Assembly: GCA_000526435.1 (NCBI GenBank)
Contig: JAGB01000001.1
Coordinates: 310,001 to 374,000 of the forward strand
Direction: 5' to 3'
DNA: 64,000 bases
From: Caldicoprobacter oshimai DSM 21659
GTDB taxonomy: Bacteria > Bacillota > Clostridia > Caldicoprobacterales > Caldicoprobacteraceae
Below, one piece after another: positions 57,231 through 64,000 of the stretch. Each line of letters begins with the position of its first letter. Within the stretch, counting starts at the first letter, position 1. A model generated the notes under the pieces. It ran no database searches, had not been told where the DNA came from, and was given only the letters and a program-made list of their open reading frames with translations. A program made the position numbers and the translations under genes.

Positions 57231-57848
57231 CTAATACAATAGTTTAATGCCATATTTTTCTAAAGTGTCTATATAGTAATAATCCCTGTTAAAATACGTA
57301 ACGAGCGTCAAACGTTCTCCCTTGATCCCAGTGGCGGATTCTCTGTCCACTATGGCTATTCCTTCAGAATTATCCGGCTTTTTCAATGCTATTGAATAGT
57401 CCTCTTCACTGTACAGCGCCAGTTTCCTGTTTACCTTGATAAACGTTGTTTCGTCCATGTTTACATACATCTCAAATACTGCTAATCTCTGCTTCTGCAC
57501 AAGCAGGCAGTAATATCCCTTCACAGGGATGTTTATAAAAAATCCATCCTGGATCGACTGCCCCTCTACCTGGTTTGTAACCTTTATTCGTGTAATTATA
57601 TCCTGTATTTCTTCAGGCATTACCCTATCCTCTTTTAACGACCCGTCTATCACCTGTCGGGTACCAATAATTCGCTTCGATATCTTGTTTATCACTTTAT
57701 TTAAAGCGTTTTTCTTTTCCTCTTTCAGCACTTTTATGTCTGCTTCGGCAAGGTTGTTAAAAATTAATGATCGCGCCTCAAAATACTCTTCCATTGCCAG
57801 TTTTGGATACGAATACTTTATAATGAGTTCTACTTCCCTATCAATCAT
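57231..57848 (-). CDS. Hypothetical protein paired with the Cys-His-Asp protein
   Basis: A 205-residue protein with a helical, charged N-terminal half (EEYFEARSLIFNNLAEADIKVLKEEKKNALNKVINK) and a more beta-rich C-terminal half (FFINIPVKGYYCLLVQKQRLAVFEMYVNMDE). No family recognised. AGGA lies seven bases before ATG 57848. The TnpB-type relic ends only about 30 bases upstream, so the gene may have lost its promoter or part of a longer N-terminus. It is directly followed by the smaller protein and may be its partner or the remnant of the same toxin locus. Confidence 0.5.
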   Translation of the reverse strand: MIDREVELIIKYSYPKLAMEEYFEARSLIFNNLAEADIKVLKEEKKNALNKVINKISKRIIGTRQVIDGSLKEDRVMPEEIQDIITRIKVTNQVEGQSIQDGFFINIPVKGYYCLLVQKQRLAVFEMYVNMDETTFIKVNRKLALYSEEDYSIALKKPDNSEGIAIVDRESATGIKGERLTLVTYFNRDYYYIDTLEKYGIKLLY

Positions 57849-57861
57849 AGTTTTTCCTGGT

Positions 57862-58230
57862 CATCTAAACTGTTCAAAACTCCACCAAGTTTAGACGGCT
57901 GGGGTATTTCTTACCGCCTTTCAAGTTGTCCCATCCCCAGCAGGCGGTATTTGGGACAACCATAGCCCCTGCCCCAAGAAGCAGGAACTTGCGCCCTTAT
58001 CCGGGTCCCCCCACTTGCCCTGAGTACATCACCCTCCTCAGGACAGAGACATCTCTTAATACCTTCTCGAGAAAGAGAGTGGCATCACCACCGCTACCTT
58101 GAGAACTCGCCACAGCCTGTAGCTTCCGCTACTGGCACCAAGACTTGTTCCATCCAGTGGCCTCGGTACCTCACTCGGCTCACTCCCAAGGCTTTGTATA
58201 AACGCCCTTTGCCTTGTTCAGTTGACATAT
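57862..58230 (-). ncRNA. TnpB/OMEGA-like relic: structured RNA with pseudoknot and IS605-type right end
   Basis: Read on the minus strand, this non-coding interval carries an H-type pseudoknot. On plus-strand coordinates, 57912-57918 (TACCGCC) pairs with 57943-57949 (GGCGGTA), while 57925-57932 (GTTGTCCC) pairs with 57953-57960 (GGGACAAC); the two helices interleave. A CCTGC/GCAGG helix (57968-57984) adjoins. The minus-strand end CCCCAGCCGTCTAAACTTGGTGG (57884-57906 region) resembles IS605-type right ends. Upstream, 58058-58205 contains a frame (SLGSEPSEVPRPLDG...) like the low-complexity tail of TnpB. This fits the guide-RNA part of a TnpB element whose nuclease gene is gone; a HEARO-type RNA is an alternative. 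Confidence 0.45.
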
Positions 58231-58288
58231 TTTTATAGCCAATATGATACCATTAAACCACATTAAAAGCAATAAATCCGGCATTAAT

Positions 58289-58603
58289 CTACTTATACCT
58301 TTTCAAACTGAACCAAAATGTGCTACCCTCATCGACCTCTGAAACTACTCCGTATTTGGTACCGTGCATTTCCATAATGGATTTTACAATCGACAATCCT
58401 ATGCCTGTCCCTGTTACTGCCCGCTTGTGATTTTTATCGACTTTATAATATCTATCCCATACATATGGTAAATCCTCAGGCGCTATTCCCTCTCCAGTAT
58501 CTGTTACCTCCACTTTTACCTCATCTCGGCTTATTGTTTGTTTTACCACTACTTTTTTATCTTCCCCTGTATAGTTTATTGCATTTATAAGTGTCACCGC
58601 CGG
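58289..58603 (-). pseudogene. Sensor histidine kinase, 3' fragment truncated by IS21-type element
   Basis: The C-terminal ATPase lobe of a histidine kinase: N-box LINAINYTG, G1 VEVTDTGEGIAPEDLPYVWDRYY, G2 TGTGIGLSIVKSIMEMHG and DEGSTFWFSLKRYK. The sensor, dimerisation helix and phospho-His are missing, because the IS left end starts just upstream of the N-box. The frame that runs into the IS (from 58756) is not natural. Confidence 0.8.
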
Positions 58604-58697
58604 TGTATAATTGACCCAGGAGCAACGAAAAGGAATTGACCCACCCCCTGGCGAATTATCCCTCTGATTAATCCTACAAAGAATCGGAGGGAAATAA

Positions 58698-59927
58698 ATG
58701 CTAGGGAGTGGATCTATTATCATGTTACACGAATTAAAAGCAAAGGGCAAGAGCATTCGTGCAATCGCTAAAGAGACTGGCCTTTCAAGAAATACTGTAA
58801 GAAAATACCTGAGAGCAAACGATATTCCTCAAAGGAAACCGCATCCTAAAAGGGGTTCAAAGCTTGATCCTTACAAGGATACTATTCAACAGATGATAAA
58901 TTCAGGTATATTCAACTGCGAGGTCATTTATGAAAGGATTAAAGAGGAAGGTTATACTGGTGGCCGTACTATTCTAAGGGATTATGTAAGGCCGTTTAGG
59001 CCTCCTAAACAGATTCCTGCTGTGTGCCGCTATGAGACTAACCCCGGCCAGCAAACTCAGGTTGACTGGGGTGAATATACTTACATTGACGAGGAAACTG
59101 GCGAGGTGCGTAAACTTTATATCTTTGTTATGGTGTTAGGGTATTCGAGGGCTATATACGTGGAATTTACAAACCGCTGCAATGTCCATACTTTCATTTG
59201 CTGCCTCATTCACGGATTTGAATATTTTGGTGGAGTAACTGATATAGTGCTCACAGACAGGATGAAAACCGTAATACTTGGTGTTGATGAGAACAACAGG
59301 CCGATATGGAATGCTACTTTTAAGGATTTTGCTGCGACTCTTGGTTTTGTGCCGAGGGTATGCAGGGCACGGCGTCCACAGACCAAAGGCAAGGTGGAGA
59401 GTGGTATAGGATTTGTTAAAGATAATTTCTTGCCGGGCAGGAGGTTTACAGACTATGGAGACCTAAACCGTCAGGCGATAGAATGGTGTGACAGGAAAAA
59501 CAAGAGGATACACGGTACAACTGGAGAAAGACCTATTGACCGTTTAAAGGAAGAAAACCTTAAACCCCTACCCGCCCCTGATAAATACCAGAGATTCATG
59601 GAAGAGGTGAGGAAAGTTCACAAGGATGGCCTGCTGAGCTTTGGTGGTGTGAGGTATGGTGTACCATGGCAATACAGTGGGAAAGAGGTGGTTGTAAGGG
59701 AGAGAAATGGCAAAATAGAAATTCTTTACGAAGGGAAGGTGATAGCAACTCACGAAAAGCGATATCGCTCAAGGGGAGTCGTTTTTCTTAAAGACCAGTA
59801 CAAGGGGCTTAAAGAAGCGGAGGGCATGATATATCCAAAGCCGATAGCGATTAAGGTGTCTTCTCTAGAAGTGGAGAAGCGTTCTCTGGGGGTTTATCAG
59901 AGTCTTTTGGAGGTAGATAGGATATGA
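58698..59927 (+). CDS. istA: IS21-family transposase IstA
   Basis: A 409-residue transposase. It has an N-terminal HTH (ELKAKGKSIRAIAKETGLSRNTVRKYL) and a DDE integrase core: Asp in TQVDWGEYTY, Asp in VLTDRMKTV and Glu in TKGKVESGIGFVKDNFLPGR; the C-terminal part is beta-rich. The ribosome site GGAGGG is seven bases before ATG 58698. It ends overlapping istB by four bases. The gene looks complete. Confidence 0.9.
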   Translation: MLGSGSIIMLHELKAKGKSIRAIAKETGLSRNTVRKYLRANDIPQRKPHPKRGSKLDPYKDTIQQMINSGIFNCEVIYERIKEEGYTGGRTILRDYVRPFRPPKQIPAVCRYETNPGQQTQVDWGEYTYIDEETGEVRKLYIFVMVLGYSRAIYVEFTNRCNVHTFICCLIHGFEYFGGVTDIVLTDRMKTVILGVDENNRPIWNATFKDFAATLGFVPRVCRARRPQTKGKVESGIGFVKDNFLPGRRFTDYGDLNRQAIEWCDRKNKRIHGTTGERPIDRLKEENLKPLPAPDKYQRFMEEVRKVHKDGLLSFGGVRYGVPWQYSGKEVVVRERNGKIEILYEGKVIATHEKRYRSRGVVFLKDQYKGLKEAEGMIYPKPIAIKVSSLEVEKRSLGVYQSLLEVDRI

Positions 59928-60694
59928 TAGAGTTTGAGAAAGCACGAGTGCGTCTTGAAGAGTTAGGCCTTTCAAATGCTGCAATTTATCTTGATGCCCT
60001 CCTTGAGAAGGCCCAGCGTGAAAATAGTACGTACATTGACTTTCTAAATGGCCTTCTTGAAGCAGAAGTTGTTGAAAGGCAGAGACGTAATATGGAGGTA
60101 AGGACGAAGCTTGCCCGGCTGCCGTATAGGAAGACTTTAGAGGAATTCGACTTTACCTTTCAACCCAGTATTGACGAGAAACTGATAAAGGAACTTGCAA
60201 CAATGGCTTTTATTTGCCGGGCAGAGAACGTAATATTTCTTGGTCCGCCTGGAGTGGGGAAAACACACCTGGCTATAGGGCTTGCCATAGAAGCTCTGTC
60301 GCAGGGGATATCGGTTTATTTTAGCAGCCTTACAAGGCTTATTGAGGACCTCAAGAAGGCTTATGAAGAGAATCGATTGGAGAAGCGCTTGAGGATATAT
60401 ACGAGGCCAAAACTTCTCGTAATTGACGAAGTGGGATATCTTCCCTTAGATGGTCTGGGTGCGAATCTCTTTTTCCAGCTAGTAAGTGCCCGTTACGAGA
60501 AAGGGAGCATAATTCTGACGAGCAATAAAGGGTTTGGGGAATGGGGAGAACTTATGGGCGATCCTGTACTTGCAACTGCGGTATTGGACAGATTATTACA
60601 TCATGCCCATATAATCAACATAAGGGGCAACAGCTACCGCCTAAAGGACAGGCTAAAAACCGGGCTATATGCTAGCCCGCGTAATAGCGTCTAG
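59924..60694 (+). CDS. istB: IS21-family helper ATPase IstB
   Basis: A 256-residue AAA+ ATPase like DnaC that helps IstA select targets. Walker A GPPGVGKTHLAIGLA and Walker B LLVIDEVGYLPLDG are present, followed by the sensor-1 ILTSNKGFGEWG and DRLLHHAHIINIRG. Its ATG overlaps the istA stop (ATGA), giving translational coupling. Confidence 0.92.
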   Translation: MIEFEKARVRLEELGLSNAAIYLDALLEKAQRENSTYIDFLNGLLEAEVVERQRRNMEVRTKLARLPYRKTLEEFDFTFQPSIDEKLIKELATMAFICRAENVIFLGPPGVGKTHLAIGLAIEALSQGISVYFSSLTRLIEDLKKAYEENRLEKRLRIYTRPKLLVIDEVGYLPLDGLGANLFFQLVSARYEKGSIILTSNKGFGEWGELMGDPVLATAVLDRLLHHAHIINIRGNSYRLKDRLKTGLYASPRNSV

Positions 60695-60752
60695 TTTTTA
60701 AAAAAGCCAGGGTGGGTCAAATTTTATCTGTTAAAAATGGGTCAATTTAAAT

Positions 60753-60880
60753 CCGCTATTGACATCAGGCTCAAAATATTCTTTAATGCGCTCAAGCAAC
60801 GATATGTATTTATCTCGGCTCAGCAGGTATTTCTTTTCGGCGCGTTTGAAAACATAATTCACCGAATTTCTATCATTCAT
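60753..60880 (-). pseudogene. VTC-domain polyphosphate polymerase, 5' fragment truncated by IS21-type element
   Basis: ATG 60880 (GGGAGG upstream) opens MNDRNSVNYVFKRAEKKYLL, then SRDKYISLLERIKEYFEPDV, which matches the start of bacterial VTC domains (FKRxEKKYLL). These are polyphosphate polymerases or tunnel-domain relatives. The frame enters the IS after about 43 codons, so more than 150 residues and the catalytic basic tunnel are lost. Confidence 0.65.
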
Positions 60881-61002
60881 CCCCTTGTTAAACCTCCCTT
60901 CTACCCCTTTCAATGGGTATTATATTCTTCAAAGCTGAACAACACTTAATGGTACTTTGAAAAATATGTGAACAAATCAACATCTATTATCTTTGTGATG
61001 CA

Positions 61003-61030
61003 AAGAAGCAGGACAAAAGTCCTGCTTCTT
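61003..61030. terminator. Perfect 12-bp hairpin, possible terminator
   Basis: AAGAAGCAGGAC (61003-61014) pairs with GTCCTGCTTCTT (61019-61030) across an AAAA loop. There is no clean T-run after it, so termination is uncertain. Confidence 0.4.
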
Positions 61031-61076
61031 ATCTATAAAGAAATTATAAAACTGGATTTTCAACTCGATATATAAA

Positions 61077-61085
61077 TGCTATAAT
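61077..61085 (+). promoter_or_regulatory. Extended -10 promoter of the receiver-domain gene
   Basis: TGCTATAAT at 61077-61085 is an extended -10; a TTTTCA 17 bases upstream is a weak -35. Confidence 0.55.
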
Positions 61086-61129
61086 TGGACTGGCATGGTT
61101 ACTACTAAACGACAGAAAGGATGAAGGCT

Positions 61130-61528
61130 ATGGTGTTGCGCGTTATGATGGTGGACAGCAGTTATGAAGCACGAAGGGATATCGACAGCAAAATCAAATG
61201 GGTAGAGAACGATTTTGAACTGGTGGGCGAAGCCAATAATGGCGAAGAGGCATTGGCCTTATTGCCACATGTATCGCCTCATGTTATCTTTACTGAAATA
61301 CGCATGCCTAAAATGGATGGCATAACCTTTATAGAAACCGCTAAAAAAAGATGGCCCGACATCAAATACGTAATCGTTAGCAATTACGACAATTTTGAGT
61401 ATCTCCGTCAGGCCATGAGGGTAGGCGCATATGATTACATCCTCAAGCCGGTCAAGGCAGAGGAAATAAACCAGGTGCTGTTGCGTGCCAAGTTCGAAAT
61501 TGAAACAGGGATACGCAAATTCTTTTAA
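61130..61528 (+). CDS. Stand-alone receiver-domain protein with Glu in place of the phospho-acceptor Asp
   Basis: A 132-residue CheY-like domain with no output domain. It resembles the receiver of YesN-type regulators (IRMPKMDGITFIETAKKRWP). The phospho-acceptor is Glu56 (FTEIRMP), not Asp. The usual acidic pair near the N-terminus is Asp9-Ser10, so Mg2+ binding is also weakened. Ser84 and Lys106 (ILKPVKA) are kept. Such pseudo-receivers cannot be phosphorylated normally, and Glu may mimic the active state. I prefer ATG 61130; ATG 61121 lies directly on the ribosome site. No histidine kinase is adjacent except the fragment beyond the IS. Confidence 0.75.
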   Translation: MVLRVMMVDSSYEARRDIDSKIKWVENDFELVGEANNGEEALALLPHVSPHVIFTEIRMPKMDGITFIETAKKRWPDIKYVIVSNYDNFEYLRQAMRVGAYDYILKPVKAEEINQVLLRAKFEIETGIRKFF

Positions 61529-61530
61529 CA

Positions 61531-61556
61531 AAAGCCACCTGCAGGAAGGTGGCTTT
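61531..61556. terminator. Bidirectional terminator between receiver gene and cdaR
   Basis: AAAGCCACCT (61531-61540) pairs perfectly with AGGTGGCTTT (61547-61556). The second arm overlaps the cdaR stop codon (61555-61557), so two converging genes share one terminator. Confidence 0.75.
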
Positions 61557-62766
61557 ATTTCACATTAACCGTCACCTCAGCAGGCTTGATCTCTATCAAT
61601 TCAGTCCCTGGAGGTATATCCGCCATGATTTTTAACCTGTGTTCTCCTCGAGAGATATTGGCAAGGTCTACATATGCTTTTATACTATTTTCGTCCACGC
61701 TATTTATTATGGTCGCTGGCCCGCCAAGGACTATTTCAGCGCTGGTGGGTTCCAGTTCAACCTCGCTATCCTCTGGCACGTTGATCACTTCAATGTTATT
61801 AATGGTTAAGCTTCGCTGTATGTTTTTCTCCCTGATTCTCACCACAACCTCCACTTCGTTTGGACTGGAAGGTGCTATAGTGACACCTTCGTATTTTTGA
61901 AGCTTTAAAGTCTGCTTCACATCAGCAGTAGCACCTTCTATATCCATCACCTGAGTTCCTATAGAATCCATCTTGTCCAGAATAGATTTATCCCCGCTGA
62001 CAGTTACCTCTTGTGGATAAACTTCTATGCCCTCAATCTCATAATTCTCGTTGGGTACACCAGCGATATTCGGCTTTACTGGCAAGACTTTTAAGGGATA
62101 AACCGGCACCGTAATTATTACATACCGTGGATTGATATTAATGTATTTTGATTCGATCATTCGCCCATCCTCATCCAGCAACAAAACCGGCAACGAGTAT
62201 TCGACAGTAGAAGATACATCGGAAATCTCTAAGGACACCGTAGCCCTATATATCCGTTTGATAAGATTCTCAGGCCCTGATACTCTTACAGTATTAGAAG
62301 GCTTCAACCTGTAAGGAAACGCTAGATATCCTTTAGCTTCTTTTACAATGACATCGGGCGTTACAACAACATCTTTGTGTACCAAATAATCAGTTTTAAC
62401 GATGATTTCGGGCTTGCGCCTCAAAGTAACCCCCGAAGGCAACCCCTTAATATCCACAAACAGCCTGTATTCCCCTGGCTCGTTAATCTCAGAAAGGTCA
62501 ATCGCGCCTTCCAACTGTTCGATATCTATTTTTTCCAGATCCCGCGTACGCCCTTTCACCGAAATGCTCACTTCACTGGGTATATCATACACCAATGTAA
62601 GCCCTTTTTCCTTGAATTTATCCTCATTGACTATTTTTACTGGAACGTTATCGTAGCTTCTGGAAATTTCAGGATTTTGCTCCCTTATCGCTATAAGCCA
62701 TAGTATGATGGCGATGATGACCGAAATGAACTTCAAAGCAAAGTTCTTACCTAGTTTGCTATGCAT
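61555..62766 (-). CDS. cdaR: YbbR-domain protein, CdaA regulator
   Basis: A 403-residue protein with one N-terminal membrane segment (ALKFISVIIAIILWLIAI) and an extracytoplasmic region of about four YbbR repeats, visible as recurring motifs (DVIVKEAKGYLAFPYRLKPSNTVRVSGP; YEIEGIEVYPQEVTVSGDKSILDKM). CdaR binds and modulates CdaA at the membrane. It overlaps cdaA by eight bases, as in other Firmicutes; glmM, often next, is not in this direction. Confidence 0.88.
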   Translation of the reverse strand: MHSKLGKNFALKFISVIIAIILWLIAIREQNPEISRSYDNVPVKIVNEDKFKEKGLTLVYDIPSEVSISVKGRTRDLEKIDIEQLEGAIDLSEINEPGEYRLFVDIKGLPSGVTLRRKPEIIVKTDYLVHKDVVVTPDVIVKEAKGYLAFPYRLKPSNTVRVSGPENLIKRIYRATVSLEISDVSSTVEYSLPVLLLDEDGRMIESKYININPRYVIITVPVYPLKVLPVKPNIAGVPNENYEIEGIEVYPQEVTVSGDKSILDKMDSIGTQVMDIEGATADVKQTLKLQKYEGVTIAPSSPNEVEVVVRIREKNIQRSLTINNIEVINVPEDSEVELEPTSAEIVLGGPATIINSVDENSIKAYVDLANISRGEHRLKIMADIPPGTELIEIKPAEVTVNVK

Positions 62767-63610
62767 CCTTTGACCTCCGCTTTATCAAACTAAAGGGTTT
62801 TAATTCTTTTTCCTTTACATATATTTTTTCTAAAATGCCGCGCAATCCTTCAGCGTCCAGATACCGGGTCAGCTTTCCATCGCTGGCAATTGAAACAATA
62901 CCCGTTTCTTCTGAGACGATTATAGCCAATGCATCGGATGCTTCAGAAATGCCCAACGCCGCCCTATGGCGCGTACCCAGCTGTTTGCTCAAATTTGGGT
63001 TTTCGGTAAGCGGCAAAAAACAGCCCGCAGCTACTATACGCGATTCCCTTACTATAACGGCACCGTCGTGCAGGGGTGTGTTGGGCACAAAGATATTTTC
63101 CAGCAGTTCCCTCGTCAGCCTGGCATCCAAACGCACTCCCGTCTCCACCACATCATTTAGGCCTGTCTTCCTTTCGATAACGATCAACGCACCAGTACGG
63201 CTAGATGATAGATTTTGAACAGCTCCCACTATATTCTCTATGACCTCGGTGACATCCTCATCGTTTTGGGTAAACATCACCTTGTCAAATATCCTTCCTC
63301 TACCTATCTGCTCCAAAGCCCTTCTCAATTCAGGTTGAAAGACGATCAGCAAAGCGATTACGCCCAACTGCGCAGTGTTGCGGAGGATCATATGGACAGT
63401 ACTTAGATTCAGAATATTGCTCATCCAGGTAGCAAACAATAATATTGCTAGTCCCTTTAAAACCTGCTCTGCTCGCGTCTCACGTATAAGCAGCATTAAC
63501 TTATATAGAGCATATGCTACAATGGCTACATCCACGATGTGACGTATGATATCGGGAAATTGAAAGTACGGTTTCATATAGGAGATGATGTTTGAAAGCC
63601 AGGCCCACAT
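62759..63610 (-). CDS. cdaA: Diadenylate cyclase (c-di-AMP synthase)
   Basis: A 283-residue membrane enzyme that joins two ATP into c-di-AMP, controlling potassium and osmotic balance and cell-wall homeostasis. It has two or three N-terminal membrane segments (about 24-85), then the DAC domain with LHDGAVIVRESRI (DGA motif) and LGTRHRAALGISE (RHR motif). The start ATG 63610 follows GGGGTGG. It heads the cdaA-cdaR pair. Confidence 0.93.
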   Translation of the reverse strand: MWAWLSNIISYMKPYFQFPDIIRHIVDVAIVAYALYKLMLLIRETRAEQVLKGLAILLFATWMSNILNLSTVHMILRNTAQLGVIALLIVFQPELRRALEQIGRGRIFDKVMFTQNDEDVTEVIENIVGAVQNLSSSRTGALIVIERKTGLNDVVETGVRLDARLTRELLENIFVPNTPLHDGAVIVRESRIVAAGCFLPLTENPNLSKQLGTRHRAALGISEASDALAIIVSEETGIVSIASDGKLTRYLDAEGLRGILEKIYVKEKELKPFSLIKRRSKDA

Positions 63611-63768
63611 ATTTCCACCCCTTGCAACTTATGCCGTTTCCATACAACAATACCCACTCTAACCTCCAAAACAGACGCACCATTCCAGCTAATATTATTA
63701 TATACCAACCGCTATGGCTTTTAAAAGAACCATCAACAATCTTTATGACGTTCTCCGTAAAGCAGCAT

Positions 63769-64000
63769 TCACATGACAATCGGAATGGCTATTCCACAAT
63801 TGATGCATCTTTTGTCCTTCAATCCCATTACCCTTATCACGTATCCACGGTCGACTATCTTCTGCCCACATTCAGGACAATAGGTGTTGTTATCTGCTCC
63901 TATCACATTACCTATATAGACAAAGTTGAGATATTCTCTGGCCACATCTCTCAGCTCATAAAGAGTAGTGACAGGGGTAGGTGGAAGCTGCATACGATAG
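63769..64000 (-). CDS. AmrS-like radical SAM enzyme, 3' end only
   Basis: Only the C-terminal part is inside the window; the frame stays open to the edge (YRMQLPPTPVTTLYELRDVA). The segment LNFVYIGNVIGADNNTYCPECGQ, then CINCGIAIPIV, is typical of the AmmeMemoRadiSam radical SAM protein, whose C-terminus has a zinc-ribbon-like pair of CxxC. The radical SAM cluster motif lies outside the window. The interval 63611-63768 shows no gene. Confidence 0.8.
   Translation of the reverse strand, partial: YRMQLPPTPVTTLYELRDVAREYLNFVYIGNVIGADNNTYCPECGQKIVDRGYVIRVMGLKDKRCINCGIAIPIVM

Larger units (their letters stand above)
58604..60752 (+). mobile_element. IS21-family insertion sequence (istA-istB)
   Basis: Approximate ends are inferred from multi-site terminal repeats: left AATTGACCCA ... 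AATTGACCCACCC, right (opposite strand) AATTGACCCA ... ATTTGACCCACCC, each with two copies of the TTGACCCA motif as in IS21 elements. It carries istA and istB. No matching 4-8 bp target duplication is apparent; the flanks are parts of two different genes (VTC-domain protein and histidine kinase), so DNA between them was probably lost. Confidence 0.8.

Noticed and set aside
63501-63779. 92-codon minus-strand frame between cdaA and the AmrS-like gene
   Set aside because: It overlaps both real genes in another frame, has no ribosome site and no recognisable domain.

Overview
This looks like chromosome from a spore-forming, low-to-moderate-GC Firmicute of class Clostridia. The evidence is the conserved block uvrC / PspC / HAD / hprK / murB / PHP / rapZ / yvcK / whiA / Crh-like / ytoI / dnaE / mtrB / pfkA, the ftsW-pbp and cdaA-cdaR pairs, a CotA-type multicopper oxidase, and a GH120 beta-xylosidase closely resembling the Thermoanaerobacterium enzyme. 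Thermophilic or saccharolytic Clostridia (Thermoanaerobacterium, Mahella or Caldicoprobacter relatives) fit best; the species cannot be fixed from the sequence alone.

Layout. 1-3.3 kb: a frameshifted DUF2935 gene and a three-gene ABC importer of the tryptophan/tyrosine type. 3.4-6.5 kb: a decayed ABC-2-like operon (ATPase with an internal deletion, permease, lipoprotein), twin palindromic operators and a small secreted protein. 6.7-8.3 kb: multicopper oxidase. 8.4-13.2 kb: an AT-rich accessory patch of relics (GyrI-like fragment, IS605-type right end with RNA-like folds, orphan nucleotidyltransferase, ANT(6) fragment, tRNA-like T-arm, broken ABC exporter) around an intact methyltransferase. 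13.2-22 kb: radical SAM protein, two MATE exporters, DUF554 protein, chemoreceptor, nitroreductase. 22.3-24.4 kb: GH120 enzyme. 24.4-29.2 kb: membrane proteins, RlmD-type methyltransferase, five-LysM protein, TIM-barrel isomerase/epimerase.

29.3-47.3 kb is a long minus-strand housekeeping block. It links carbon-catabolite signalling (HPr kinase and a Crh-like HPr with Gln15), cell-wall and division control (MurB, RapZ, YvcK, WhiA), replication (DnaE), tryptophan sensing (MtrB/TRAP) and glycolysis (PfkA). An 1.8-kb IS with an 18-bp target duplication splits a small DUF2007-like gene between mtrB and pfkA. 47.4-53.3 kb carries PspC, UvrC, an ECF-type S component, a class B PBP and FtsW/RodA. 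53.4-56.4 kb is a large GH106-like glycosidase, followed by tRNA-Arg(CCG).

56.8-61 kb is a second accessory patch: a possible papain-fold toxin-like protein with a partner, a TnpB/OMEGA-like relic containing a clear pseudoknot, and an IS21-type element joining a truncated VTC-domain gene to a truncated histidine kinase. 61.1-64 kb holds a receiver protein with Glu at the phospho-acceptor position, cdaR-cdaA (c-di-AMP synthesis), and the 3' end of an AmrS-like radical SAM gene running off the window.

I found no CRISPR array and no complete undescribed system. The most promising leads are the pseudoknotted and hairpin-rich RNAs left by TnpB-type elements, the structured tail of the IS, the Cys-His-Asp toxin-like pair, and the altered signalling residues in Crh and the receiver protein.
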